This document shows, in pieces, positions 8,073-16,774 of a DNA stretch of 64,000 bases (position 1 is the stretch's first letter; every line of letters begins with the position of its first letter). The position numbers and the translations under genes were made by a program. Source of the DNA: Citrobacter tructae (GTDB taxonomy: Bacteria; Pseudomonadota; Gammaproteobacteria; Enterobacterales; Enterobacteriaceae); contig NZ_CP038469.1 in assembly GCF_004684345.1 (NCBI RefSeq), positions 1-64,000 on the forward strand. Direction: 5' to 3'. Under the pieces are notes generated by a model. It was given only the letters and a program-made list of their open reading frames with translations. It was not told where the DNA came from and ran no database searches.

Positions 8073-8672
8073 ATGACCAGGTTAATGATGCTAGCGCTCG
8101 TTCTTACTCCATTGACGTCGATAGCGGCCTCGCCGCTGGCGTTTAATTTCAGCTGCGCAAGTATTGGTGGTGTGAATAGTGATGGTGAAGGTAATGTCTG
8201 GATTGATGGTACAAAAGCGACCATTAAGACGTTCAACGAAAATTACTGGGAAGCTAAAAGCGGTAAAAATACCGTATCCATCTCCCGCAATAGTGATGGG
8301 AATCCGGATGTATCCTGGACAGGGCCGAATCGAAAGCATGGGATTTGTTTGCCCGAGGATGAGAAGAATTTTGCTCCGGCAAAAAAATCAGCCAGCGCTG
8401 GTCCGTCTTACTCATGCTCGACGGTCGACAAGGGAAGCATGGAAGAGATTATTTGTCAGAGTCCATCACTTTCCGCAATGGATTTAAAACTGAATGGCAT
8501 CTACAAACAGGCGTTGGTTAAATCAAACAATGACTCGATGCTGAAAGCGGAGCAGCGTGGCTGGATCAAAGGTCGCAACGAGTGCTGGAAAGAGCAGGAT
8601 AAGCCCGCCTGTCTTTCTCGGGAATACAGCCAGCGGATGACTGAACTACAGAATAAATGGAGCGTTAAGTAA
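8073..8672 (+). CDS. Secreted LprI/DUF1311-family protein
   Basis: A 199-residue exported protein. I chose the ATG at 8073 because AAGG lies six bases before it; the alternative ATG at 8058 has no recognisable ribosome-binding site. Residues 1-20 form a signal peptide with likely cleavage after IAA. The N-terminal half (VSWTGPNRKHGICLP) is unfamiliar. The C-terminal half, from YSCSTVDKGSMEEIICQSP to QRMTELQNKW, matches the LprI-N/DUF1311 pattern of spaced cysteines plus an L..Y..AL...QR.W...R..C core. LprI of Mycobacterium inhibits lysozyme; whether this one does is unknown. It is not in this position in E. coli K-12 and looks accessory. Confidence 0.75.
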   Translation: MTRLMMLALVLTPLTSIAASPLAFNFSCASIGGVNSDGEGNVWIDGTKATIKTFNENYWEAKSGKNTVSISRNSDGNPDVSWTGPNRKHGICLPEDEKNFAPAKKSASAGPSYSCSTVDKGSMEEIICQSPSLSAMDLKLNGIYKQALVKSNNDSMLKAEQRGWIKGRNECWKEQDKPACLSREYSQRMTELQNKWSVK

Positions 8673-8684
8673 TTCAGTCGCAAA

Positions 8685-8713
8685 AAAAAGAAAGGCCATG
8701 AGGCCTTTCTTTT
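8685..8713. terminator. Bidirectional terminator between the LprI-like gene and lpxP
   Basis: The stem AAAGAAAGGCC/GGCCTTTCTTT with loop ATGA has A-runs before and T-runs after. It can terminate both convergent genes. Confidence 0.88.
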
Positions 8714-9633
8714 TAGATATATAACGAAGATTCACCCATCGGGCGGGTTTTGAAACGACGATGGATCCAGAGATACTGCTCGGGTGCGCGCATGATCTCT
8801 TTCTCAATAATTTTGTTCATATAAGCCGCTGCCAGGCCTTCATCATCCGGGTAACCTTCCATCTCCGGCGTGATAAACAGACGGTAGCCGGAATTGTCCG
8901 TTTTTCTCACCATGGTGACGGTCAACATCGCAGCACCTGATAAACGTGACAGCACGTAGGTACCATTGGTCGTCGCGACGTCTTTGACGGCGAAAAATGG
9001 GGCAAATGAACTGCCTTTACGACCGTAGTCCTGATCGGGTGCAAACCATACGGCTTCTCCTTTTTTCAAGGCGCCGACAATACCGCGCAGGTTATTTCTG
9101 CCGATCATGGCTTTGTTTGAGCGCATCCGTCCACGGGTTTGGATCCACTCCATTAACTTATTGTTATGCGGGCGATAGGTCGCCATCATTGGCTGGCAAA
9201 GCCCCATGACGCGGCCCCCCAGCTCCAGTGACATAAAGTGTACACCGACCACCATCACGCCACGTTTTTGCGACTGCGCACGCTTCAGGTTGTCCAGACC
9301 TTCTACGTCAAACCACTTACGCACCCGGCGGTCAGGCCAGAACCAGGCCATGCCGGTTTCAAGCAGCGCCATGCCGAGTGAACGAAAATTCTCTTCAATC
9401 AGCTTGTCTCGTTCTTCTTGTGACAGATTCGGGAAGCACAGTTCGAGGTTTTTACGGGCAATAGATTCACGACGTTTTAAAAATGGGCGTGCAAGCGTTC
9501 CGGTACGCGTACCCAGAAAGCACAATACAGGGTAGGGGAGTTGCACCAGTAACCAGAGTACACCGACACCAAACCATGTGAGCCAGTAGCGCGGATGCAA
9601 AAACGCGCGTGAAAATTTACATTGGGGGAACAT
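8713..9633 (-). CDS. lpxP: Kdo2-lipid IVA palmitoleoyltransferase LpxP
   Basis: Inner-membrane acyltransferase that, at low temperature in E. coli, adds palmitoleate to lipid A instead of laurate. The 306-residue product (MFPQCKFSRAFLHPRYW) equals the E. coli length. An N-terminal membrane anchor is at about residues 15-40. The catalytic HX4E motif is in GVHFMSLELGGR, and the acyl-donor region holds WFAPDQDYGRKGSSFAPFF. I chose the ATG at 9633; the frame also reaches a GTG two codons upstream. A long spacer precedes it, as expected for a cold-induced gene, though I cannot see a defined cold-shock element. Confidence 0.96.
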   Translation of the reverse strand: MFPQCKFSRAFLHPRYWLTWFGVGVLWLLVQLPYPVLCFLGTRTGTLARPFLKRRESIARKNLELCFPNLSQEERDKLIEENFRSLGMALLETGMAWFWPDRRVRKWFDVEGLDNLKRAQSQKRGVMVVGVHFMSLELGGRVMGLCQPMMATYRPHNNKLMEWIQTRGRMRSNKAMIGRNNLRGIVGALKKGEAVWFAPDQDYGRKGSSFAPFFAVKDVATTNGTYVLSRLSGAAMLTVTMVRKTDNSGYRLFITPEMEGYPDDEGLAAAYMNKIIEKEIMRAPEQYLWIHRRFKTRPMGESSLYI

Positions 9634-10055
9634 AAGCACCTGTTGTTGATACGAATAAGATGTATCGCGAAGATTCTGTGTCTACAACGTTACACTCTGA
9701 TACTGATCGTTAGGCCACCATGAAGGACAATGGTTCCTGTAAAGAGTGTAAAACTTAGTCAGGATAAAACCACGGGGGGACATGAATGATCGGACACATA
9801 ATGTATCACTTGGGGATTAATGTCAGCCAGAGATAAATACTCAAGAAGCGTAAATGTTTTTGGCCGGCAAGAAAAAATGAAATGAGAGATAATTTGTTGT
9901 TTTTATGATGGTTAAATACCTGTCAGCGGACAATGGCGTATTTATTGTAACAAAAATGTTGCTTCGATTGCCTGCGCATAGGAATTGTCTTAGACTATAA
10001 ATTCAAGGAGTGTAAGGACTTACGTGAAGTTTTATGGCAAACAGGAGGTACCGCT
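9634..10055. other. lpxP/yfdY divergent intergenic region
   Basis: About 420 bp without a supported gene. It should carry the lpxP promoter and leader (minus strand) and the yfdY promoter (plus strand). The yfdY end has a near-perfect Shine-Dalgarno AGGAGG at 10042-10047. A short GTG-initiated frame overlaps the yfdY start but shows nothing recognisable. I see no repeats or RNA genes. Confidence 0.4.
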
Positions 10056-10298
10056 ATGCTCTATTTCTGGACCTTTCTCGTATTGAGCATTTTGTGCGTT
10101 AGTTGCTATATCTGGCAGGTTTTGGGTGCGTTGGCATCCATCAGTTCTTTAATCGGCATGGCTATCCTGGCGGCATTAATTTACTACGTTACCATGTGGT
10201 TGACCCATGGTGATGAAATGGTCACGGGAATATTTCTTTTTCTGGCCCCGACCTGTGGGCTGATCATTCGCTTTATGGTCGGTGACGGTAAGCATTAA
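10056..10298 (+). CDS. yfdY: YfdY, DUF2545 small membrane protein
   Basis: An 80-residue integral membrane protein with about three hydrophobic helices (residues 3-22, 25-50 and 57-75) and no charged catalytic-looking motif. The segments GMAILAALIYYVTMWLTHGDEMVTGIF and LAPTCGLIIRFMVG match E. coli YfdY. Its function is unknown. The unusually strong AGGAGG ribosome-binding site lies eight bases before the ATG. As in E. coli, it sits next to lpxP in the opposite orientation. Confidence 0.92.
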   Translation: MLYFWTFLVLSILCVSCYIWQVLGALASISSLIGMAILAALIYYVTMWLTHGDEMVTGIFLFLAPTCGLIIRFMVGDGKH

Positions 10299-10372
10299 AT
10301 CGACGTGTCATTATTGATAATAACAATGAATGTCACGTGGCTGTTTATTCGTATAAAATGTGCACATTCTGA

Positions 10373-10397
10373 AGTGCCAGCACCGCTGGCACTTTTG
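10373..10397 (+). terminator. Terminator after yfdY
   Basis: The perfect 9-bp stem AGTGCCAGC/GCTGGCACT with a 3-base loop is followed by TTTG, between the convergent yfdY and pgtP. The T-tract is on the plus strand; the minus strand has only a weak one. Confidence 0.75.
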
Positions 10398-10415
10398 TTA
10401 TCGACCGAAAACAGA

Positions 10416-11807
10416 TTACCGGGCATCAGCAAGCTGTAACGCGGCTTCTTCTTGCTGGGCATCTTTTCGCTGTTGTTCCAACTCCAGCGCGCCACGGTGA
10501 GACAAGTAGCAGAACACGATACAGCAGACGATCCCACCCATCAGCAGATAAAAACCCCCGTGCCAGCCCATTTTGTCGACCATCACGCCAAAGAGACTGG
10601 TTCCCAGTGATGCGCCAAAAATGTAGCTCATAAATCCGCGTAACCCTACGGCTGAACCGACGGCGAAGCTGGGGACGATTTCCATGGTCTGCACAGATGC
10701 CAGGAACTGAGGAACGTAGATCAGGCAACCGACAATGGCGGCGAAAATGGTCACCATCAGCAGGGATTCACTTTTCCAGTAGCCGATCAGACAGACGAAG
10801 ATCAGTGCCATACAAATCATCGCCAGCGGCATCCTACGCCCCTTAAACAGTTTGTCGGTGAGCCAACCTGCGAGCAGTGTAGAAGGAATAGCCGCCCATT
10901 CGAAAAACAGAAAAGCCACGCTCATTTGTTCTTTCGAGAAATGTTTTTCGGTTAACAGATAAATCGGCAACCAACTGATCATGCCAAAGCGCACCATATA
11001 GACAAATACGTCCACCATAGAGACATACCAGGCATTTTTATTTCGTAGCACATAGGTGCAAAAGATCTGGAAGGCGCTCATATTTTCCGGTGCCTGGGTG
11101 ACATGTCGGGCGTTGAGCACGACTTTTTCTTCCGGCATCATTTCTTCCAGCGGCGGTAAACCTTCTTGTCGCGGCGAACCTTTACCCAACATCAGAACAA
11201 TAAAGGCAAACAGCACGGCGATGCAGGCGGGGACAATATAGCTGGCGCTTTGCCAGTGTTCGCTACCCAGAATGGCAAAAGCCGTGCCCACAATCGGGGC
11301 GACAATACCACCGCCAACGTTGTGCGAGATATTCCAGAATGCGCCAACACGCCCACGTTCTTTACGCGGGAACCAGTTGGCAATGGTTATAAACGAAGGG
11401 CCTACTCCCATCCCCTGGAATAAACCGTTGAACACCACCAGTGTGGCAAAAATCCAGAATCCGGTGCTGAAACCCAAACCAACGTTCACAATGGCGCACA
11501 GGATCAGGCCGCATGCCATAAAGACTTTAGGGCTGGCTTTATCGGCCAGGCTGCTCATAATGCCTTTACTGATCCCGTAGGCAATTAGCATGCAGCTGCT
11601 GAGCAAACCAATCTGGGTTGCACTGAGATCCAGGTGTTCTTTCAGGTACGGCGTAGAGAGGGTGAAGTTATTACGTACAATATAGTACGCAAGATAACCG
11701 AGAAATACGCTAAGCAGCGCCTGCATACGGTATCGGCCATATGTCGCCTGAACTTGCTCTGGCGGAACTTTATTTGCCGAGGTTCCTGTCTTAAATATTG
11801 ATAGCAT
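10416..11807 (-). CDS. pgtP: Phosphoglycerate:phosphate antiporter PgtP
   Basis: Twelve-helix major-facilitator transporter of the organophosphate:Pi antiporter family, taking up 2- and 3-phosphoglycerate and phosphoenolpyruvate. I chose the ATG at 11807 (MLSIFKTGTSANKVPPEQ), preceded by AGGTGAT; this gives 463 residues as in Salmonella PgtP. The family signature is visible in GYLAYYIVRNNFTLSTPYLKE and in GPSFITIANWFPRKERGRVG. The C-terminus is hydrophilic and predicted cytoplasmic. It is divergent from the pgtCBA regulators, which switch it on when external phosphoglycerate is sensed. The cluster is absent from E. coli K-12. Confidence 0.96.
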   Translation of the reverse strand: MLSIFKTGTSANKVPPEQVQATYGRYRMQALLSVFLGYLAYYIVRNNFTLSTPYLKEHLDLSATQIGLLSSCMLIAYGISKGIMSSLADKASPKVFMACGLILCAIVNVGLGFSTGFWIFATLVVFNGLFQGMGVGPSFITIANWFPRKERGRVGAFWNISHNVGGGIVAPIVGTAFAILGSEHWQSASYIVPACIAVLFAFIVLMLGKGSPRQEGLPPLEEMMPEEKVVLNARHVTQAPENMSAFQIFCTYVLRNKNAWYVSMVDVFVYMVRFGMISWLPIYLLTEKHFSKEQMSVAFLFFEWAAIPSTLLAGWLTDKLFKGRRMPLAMICMALIFVCLIGYWKSESLLMVTIFAAIVGCLIYVPQFLASVQTMEIVPSFAVGSAVGLRGFMSYIFGASLGTSLFGVMVDKMGWHGGFYLLMGGIVCCIVFCYLSHRGALELEQQRKDAQQEEAALQLADAR

Positions 11808-12204
11808 ATCATCACCTAACTTTTTATTGATGTGAATATCAGGAGTTTTCGTCAAGCAGGGTGAAATAGACGGTGATGAAATTCAACTCGATGAAATGTG
11901 TCAATATTGACTCAATTTATGCAAGGAACGGCTAATTTTGACTCTTTTAAATTAACGGGAATGCGGAGTGGTTATTTTTAGCCGGATTTTATAACCGGCA
12001 TGTGCGGGTACTAACAATTTTAATCGGTATTTTAAGGTATTCTTTAGCCATGTTTTCGCATTCAGCCTGGTTATTTTGATAACCACCTTACCCTTCCCAT
12101 GAGTTGCGGTAAACGGGTAAATTTTGTCTCAATATTATTTTTATAACATGTTGGTATTTATGAACGAGATCACAAACAGGGTTTTCGACCGGGGGCGGAT
12201 TTTT
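11808..12204. other. pgtP/pgtC divergent regulatory region
   Basis: About 400 bp of AT-rich sequence between the divergent transporter and regulator genes. Visible elements are a perfect 12-bp palindrome GTCAATATTGAC at 11900-11911, a hairpin GCCGG/CCGGC near 11980-12000, and an inverted repeat GGTTAT/ATAACC at 12069-12084. One or more may bind PgtA. I see no GG-N10-GC sigma54 promoter. No ORF is supported. Confidence 0.45.
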
Positions 12205-13422
12205 ATGTTTTCGCTCTGTTTTACGTTGCTGTCGGCGGTAAGCCAGACACAGGGTAAAGAGTTAGTCATGGCAACGACGTTTTCTCCAGGCGCGACGGCA
12301 TGGATTATCCAGCAATGGCAAACTGAGTCCGGTTCGGTGATGATTCGGACGCTAAACCGGACCAGCGCTTCTTTGGAACAACTGCTCGATACGGCGAATG
12401 CGGATAATGTTGATCTGATTTTGACCTCATCCCCGATGTTGTTGCAGCATTTGCAGGAGCATCAGAAGTTGGCTCCGTTTGACAATGCGCTGCCGGAAAG
12501 CCAGCGTCTGGTTCCTGAATCCATCCGTTCTACGTCCGTAGCGGTGGCGATATCGGGTTTTGGCCTGCTGATTAATCGTTCTGCGCTGGCGACGCGGCAT
12601 TTACCTGCCCCAACAGACTGGGGAGATTTAACGCATCCCAGATATCAGGGGGCGCTATTGATGAGTAGTCCGTCGCGTTCCGATACCAACCATCTGATGG
12701 TGGAGTCTCTGTTGCAGCAAAAAGGGTGGGAACAAGGTTGGGCGACGCTGCTGGCGAGTGCAGGTAATCTGGTGACGATTTCATCGCGCAGCTTCGGCGT
12801 CGCTGACAAAATTAAGAGCGGACTGGGCGTCGCCGGACCGGTGATTGATAACTACGCCAATTTGCTGCTCAACGACCCGCATCTGGCGTTTAACTATTTT
12901 CCACAGTCTGCGGTGTCGCCAACCTATGTGGCCGTGTTGAAGAACAGCCAGCATGCCGGTGAAGCTCGTCGTTTTATCCGCTATTTGTTGAGTCCTCAAG
13001 GGCAGCAAATCCTTGCTGATGCGAATACGGGAAAATACCCGGTCACGCTGTTGCCCGCCAATAACCCGCGCGCCGCTCAGCAGGCCATCCTGATGAATCA
13101 GCCGCCGTTGAATTATCGCCTGATCCTGAAACGCCAGCAGCTGGTGCAGCGGATGTTTGATACCGCTATCAGTTTTCGTCTTGCACAGTTGAAGGATGCC
13201 TGGCGAGCGTTATATAGCGCTGAAGCGCGGCTGAAACGTCCTCTTCCTGAAATCAGATCGTTATTAACCCGCGTTCCGATAGACGCCAGGAGCAGCGAAG
13301 ATGAGGCCTGGCTTGCGCAATTCGATAGTAAAAGCATTGCTGAACAGCAGATGATGGAGTGGCAGTTGTGGTTTCTCAATAATCAGCGCGAGGCTATCTC
13401 GAAATTGGAAGAATTAAAATGA
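12205..13422 (+). CDS. pgtC: PgtC, periplasmic sensor of the phosphoglycerate system
   Basis: Periplasmic binding protein-like component that works upstream of PgtB in induction of pgtP in Salmonella. The 405-residue product has a signal peptide (residues 1-about 20, ending SQTQG) followed by KELVMATTFSPGATAWII, the start of a type-2 periplasmic-binding fold. GVAGPVIDNYANLLLNDP lies mid-protein. I chose the ATG at 12205 because GGGGGCGG precedes it; the frame also extends back to a TTG at 12124, but that adds residues in front of the signal peptide. The stop overlaps the pgtB start by four bases. Confidence 0.93.
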   Translation: MFSLCFTLLSAVSQTQGKELVMATTFSPGATAWIIQQWQTESGSVMIRTLNRTSASLEQLLDTANADNVDLILTSSPMLLQHLQEHQKLAPFDNALPESQRLVPESIRSTSVAVAISGFGLLINRSALATRHLPAPTDWGDLTHPRYQGALLMSSPSRSDTNHLMVESLLQQKGWEQGWATLLASAGNLVTISSRSFGVADKIKSGLGVAGPVIDNYANLLLNDPHLAFNYFPQSAVSPTYVAVLKNSQHAGEARRFIRYLLSPQGQQILADANTGKYPVTLLPANNPRAAQQAILMNQPPLNYRLILKRQQLVQRMFDTAISFRLAQLKDAWRALYSAEARLKRPLPEIRSLLTRVPIDARSSEDEAWLAQFDSKSIAEQQMMEWQLWFLNNQREAISKLEELK

Positions 13423-15428
13423 AAGGTGGGTCGCTACTGCAACATCTACGTCAGCTCAGCATCAGCAGCAGTCTGCGGGGGGCTTTTCTGACAGGGGCGT
13501 TGCTGACGTTAAGCGTGAGTTGTGTGAGCTTGTATTCCTGGCATGAGCAGGGCTCGCAGATCCGCTATTCGCTGGATGACTACTTCCCACGCGTCCATTC
13601 CGCTTTTCTGATTGAAGGAAATCTTAACCTGGTGGTGGATCAGCTCAACGAATTCTTGCTTGCTCCCAACACCACGGTAAGGCTGCAACTGCGTAACCAG
13701 ATAATCCAACATCTGGATAAAATTGAGGCGCTAAGTCGGGGATTACAACCCGCGGAACAGCAGCAGCTGGCGGTCATTTTGCAGGACAGCCGTACCCTGG
13801 TGACGAAGCTGGATAGAGTGCTCTACAACATGTTCCTGGTGCGTGAAAAAGTGAGTGAACTGTCCGCGCGCATCGACTGGCTGCATGATGATTTTACGAC
13901 CGAGCTGAATTCACTGGTGCAGGATTTTACCTGGCAGCAGGGAACATTGTTGGATCAAATCGAGGCCAAAAATGGCGATGCGGCGCAGTACCTGAAACGT
14001 GCCCGGGAAGTACAAAACGAACAGCAGCAGGTTTACACGCTGGCGAGAATTGAGAATCAAATCGTCGATGATCTACGCGACAGGCTGAACGAACTGAAGT
14101 CAGGCAGCGATGACGGTATGCTGGTGGAAACCCACATTCGGTATCTGGCGAATTTGAAAACAACGGCGGATGAAAATATCCGTACGCTGGATGACTGGCC
14201 CAGTACGATAACGTTGCGTCAAACCATCGATGAGTTGCTGGAAATCGGCATGATGAAAAATAAAATGCCCGACACGATGCGCGATTATGTGGCCGCGCAA
14301 AAGGCTCTCGTTGATGCTAATCATGCCAGAGAAGCAACTCTCGGGCGCTTTCGTACTTTGCTCGAGGCGCAACTGGGCAGCAGCCATCAGCAAATGCAGA
14401 TGTTTAATCAGCGTCTGGAGCAAATTGTTCGCGTCAGCGGTGGGCTAATATTACTGGCGACAATGCTGGCGCTGCTTCTTGCCTGGACACTCAACCACTA
14501 CTTTATCCGCTCACGACTGGTGAAGCGTTTTACTGCACTGAACCAGGCTGTGGTACAGATTGGTCTCGGCAGAACAGATGCGACGATCCCGGTGTATGGT
14601 CGTGATGAGTTAGGGCGCATTGCGGGCTTGCTGCGCCATACGCTGGGGCAGCTTAATACGCAAAAAAATCAGCTTGAGCAGGAAGTGGCTGAGCGTAAGG
14701 AGATTGAATCCGATCTCCGTGCCACGCAGGATGAGCTGATTCAGACGGCGAAACTGGCGGTGGTCGGCCAGACAATGACCACTCTGGCGCATGAAATTAA
14801 CCAACCGCTGAACGCGCTATCGATGTACTTGTTTACGGCGGGAAGGGCCATTGAGCAGGGGCAGTCAGCGCAGGCGAGAAGCACCTTAACTAAAGCGGAA
14901 GGGTTGATTACCCGCATTGACGCCATCATTCGTTCGCTGCGCCAGTTTGCGCGCCGGGCCGAGCCGGGTGCGCCGTTGCATCCGGTCGATTTGCGGCAAA
15001 CGTTTAGTGCAGCCTGGGAACTGTTGGCGATGCGCCATAAGCCTCAGCAGGGCAGGCTGACGCTCCCGCCAGTGGCTGTATGGGTTCTCGGTGATGAGGT
15101 GAGAATTCAGCAGGTGCTGGTTAATGTGCTGGCTAACGCGCTCGACGCCTGTCCGGCTGCGGCTGAGATTGAGGTGTGCTGGCGAGCTGAGGGCAAAACC
15201 CTGTGCGTATTGGTCAGCGATAATGGCCCCGGCTGGCCGCCAGCGTTGTTACCCTCGCTATTGAAGCCGTTCACCACCAGTAAAGATGTTGGCCTTGGTA
15301 TTGGCTTGTCGATTTGTGTATCGCTGATGACGCAAATGAACGGCGAGCTACGCCTGGCGTCAACGCTGGGGCGCAATGCCTGCGTGGTCCTGCAATTCAA
15401 CCTGACGGATGTAAACGATGTTGAATGA
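13419..15428 (+). CDS. pgtB: PgtB, sensor histidine kinase
   Basis: Inner-membrane two-component kinase of the phosphoglycerate system, partner of PgtA. Domains in its 669 residues: transmembrane helix 1 at about 26-45, a long periplasmic sensor region (about 46-340) rich in helices, transmembrane helix 2 (about 343-365), a HAMP-like linker, the phospho-acceptor H-box TLAHEINQPLNAL with His458, then an ATPase with N-box VLVNVLANALDAC, G1 DNGPGWPP and G2 GLGIGLSI. Catalytic motifs all look intact. Its stop overlaps the pgtA start by 11 bases, consistent with translational coupling in pgtCBA. Confidence 0.95.
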   Translation: MKGGSLLQHLRQLSISSSLRGAFLTGALLTLSVSCVSLYSWHEQGSQIRYSLDDYFPRVHSAFLIEGNLNLVVDQLNEFLLAPNTTVRLQLRNQIIQHLDKIEALSRGLQPAEQQQLAVILQDSRTLVTKLDRVLYNMFLVREKVSELSARIDWLHDDFTTELNSLVQDFTWQQGTLLDQIEAKNGDAAQYLKRAREVQNEQQQVYTLARIENQIVDDLRDRLNELKSGSDDGMLVETHIRYLANLKTTADENIRTLDDWPSTITLRQTIDELLEIGMMKNKMPDTMRDYVAAQKALVDANHAREATLGRFRTLLEAQLGSSHQQMQMFNQRLEQIVRVSGGLILLATMLALLLAWTLNHYFIRSRLVKRFTALNQAVVQIGLGRTDATIPVYGRDELGRIAGLLRHTLGQLNTQKNQLEQEVAERKEIESDLRATQDELIQTAKLAVVGQTMTTLAHEINQPLNALSMYLFTAGRAIEQGQSAQARSTLTKAEGLITRIDAIIRSLRQFARRAEPGAPLHPVDLRQTFSAAWELLAMRHKPQQGRLTLPPVAVWVLGDEVRIQQVLVNVLANALDACPAAAEIEVCWRAEGKTLCVLVSDNGPGWPPALLPSLLKPFTTSKDVGLGIGLSICVSLMTQMNGELRLASTLGRNACVVLQFNLTDVNDVE

Positions 15429-16665
15429 TGAATGTTCTATTCTGCTGATTGATGACGATGCCGATGTGCTTGATGCTTACACTTTGTTATTGGAGCAGGC
15501 GGGTTATCGTGTACAGGCCTGTAACAATCCATTTGACGCCAGAAACCTGATGCCAGCCGACTGGCCAGGGATCGTATTAAGCGATGTGTGCATGCCGGGC
15601 TGCTCAGGGATCGATCTGATGACCCTGTTTCATCAGGATGATAATCAGCTGCCGATTTTGCTGATCACCGGGCACGGTGATGTACCGATGGCGGTGGATG
15701 CGGTGAAGAAAGGCGCATGGGACTTTCTGCAAAAGCCGGTCGAGCCTGGTAAATTGTTGGCACAGGTCGAAGACGCTTTACGCCAGAGACAGTCCGTGAT
15801 TGCGCGTCGCCAATACTGCCAGCAGAAGTTACAGGTTGAACTGGTCGGCTACAGTGACTGGGCAAAGCAATTCCGCCAGCGGTTACAGCAGTTGGCAGAA
15901 ACGGATATTGCCGTCTGGTTGTATGGTGAGCCCGGAACAGGGCGCATGACGGGGGCGCGGTATCTGCATCAACTCGGGCGCAACGCCAACGGGCCGTTTA
16001 TACGTGCAGACTTGACTTGCGAAAATGCAGTTCAGCTCAATACGCTTATCGCTCAGGCGCAGGGAGGAATGCTGGTATTGAGCCATATTGAGTGCCTGAC
16101 GCGTGAGCAGCAGCACCATCTGGTACAGCTGCAAAGTCAGGAGCGGCGTCCTTTTCGTTTAATTGGGATCGGGGAGACGTCATTGGTGGAGCTGGCGGCA
16201 ACCAACCAGATTGTGGCGGAACTCTATTATTGCTTCGCCATGACGCAAATCGCCTGTCAGCCGTTATCTTTGCGCCCGGACGACATCGAGCCTTTATTTC
16301 ATCACTATCTGCATAAAGCCTGTCTGCGGTTAAACCATCCTGTACCCGAGGTCGACGGGGAGTTGCTGAAAGGCATGCGCCGCCGCGTATGGTTGAGCAA
16401 TGTGCGAGAACTGGCGAATGCCGCAGAGCTTTTTGCCGTCGGGTTGCTCCCACTGGCCGAAACCGCCAACCCGCAACTGCATATGCCCGAGCCGACACCA
16501 TTGGACCGTCGGGTGGAAGAGTATGAACGGCAGATTATTACAGAAGCGCTAAATATCCATCAGGGGCGGATCAATGAGGTGGCAGAGTATCTGCAAATCC
16601 CGCGTAAGAAGCTGTATCTGAGGATGAGAAAATACGGGCTGAGTAAAGAGCACTATAAGTTTTAA
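15418..16665 (+). CDS. pgtA: PgtA, NtrC-like response regulator with degenerate ATPase domain
   Basis: Response regulator required for pgtP expression. The receiver domain (residues 1-120) is complete: D12/D13/D14, phospho-acceptor D56, T84 and K106. The central domain has the AAA+ shape but is degenerate: Walker A reads GEPGTGR (170-176, the usual lysine is arginine), the segment that should carry ELFGHEKGAFTGA is absent between IRADLTCE and AQAQGGMLVLSHIE, and the Walker B position reads LVLSHI instead of LFLDEI. The C-terminus is a Fis-type helix-turn-helix (INEVAEYLQIPRKKLYLRM). It is therefore unlikely to activate sigma54 polymerase; the shape is shared with the Salmonella protein. Confidence 0.94.
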   Translation: MLNDECSILLIDDDADVLDAYTLLLEQAGYRVQACNNPFDARNLMPADWPGIVLSDVCMPGCSGIDLMTLFHQDDNQLPILLITGHGDVPMAVDAVKKGAWDFLQKPVEPGKLLAQVEDALRQRQSVIARRQYCQQKLQVELVGYSDWAKQFRQRLQQLAETDIAVWLYGEPGTGRMTGARYLHQLGRNANGPFIRADLTCENAVQLNTLIAQAQGGMLVLSHIECLTREQQHHLVQLQSQERRPFRLIGIGETSLVELAATNQIVAELYYCFAMTQIACQPLSLRPDDIEPLFHHYLHKACLRLNHPVPEVDGELLKGMRRRVWLSNVRELANAAELFAVGLLPLAETANPQLHMPEPTPLDRRVEEYERQIITEALNIHQGRINEVAEYLQIPRKKLYLRMRKYGLSKEHYKF

Positions 16666-16701
16666 AGAATGTAGTCTGCGGGTGTTCTATGTCACTTCAA
16701 C

Positions 16702-16772
16702 AGTATTTCGGCGATCGTTTGGGCGCTCACCGAAATACTCGAAATATAGCCAGATACTCATCTGGCTATATT
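16702..16772. repeat. Two adjacent inverted repeats between convergent pgtA and the YaiL-like gene
   Basis: The first repeat pairs AGTATTTCGG (16702-16711) with CCGAAATACT (16730-16739). The second is a perfect 12-bp stem AATATAGCCAGA/TCTGGCTATATT (16743-16754 and 16761-16772) with a 6-base loop. Neither has a clear T-tract on either strand, so they may be rho-dependent 3' ends or protein sites instead of classical terminators. Confidence 0.6.
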
Positions 16773-16774
16773 GC

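Noticed and set aside
10033..10095. A GTG-initiated leader peptide overlapping the yfdY start
   Set aside because: Short, no ribosome-binding site of its own, and no match to any known leader peptide.
11890..11960. A possible sigma54 promoter for pgtP (TAGCCG..TTGCA on the minus strand)
   Set aside because: The required GG-N10-GC spacing is absent, and PgtA lacks the sigma54-contact loop.
12124..12204. The upstream TTG start for pgtC at 12124
   Set aside because: It would put 27 non-conserved residues in front of a normal signal peptide, while the ATG at 12205 has a strong Shine-Dalgarno.
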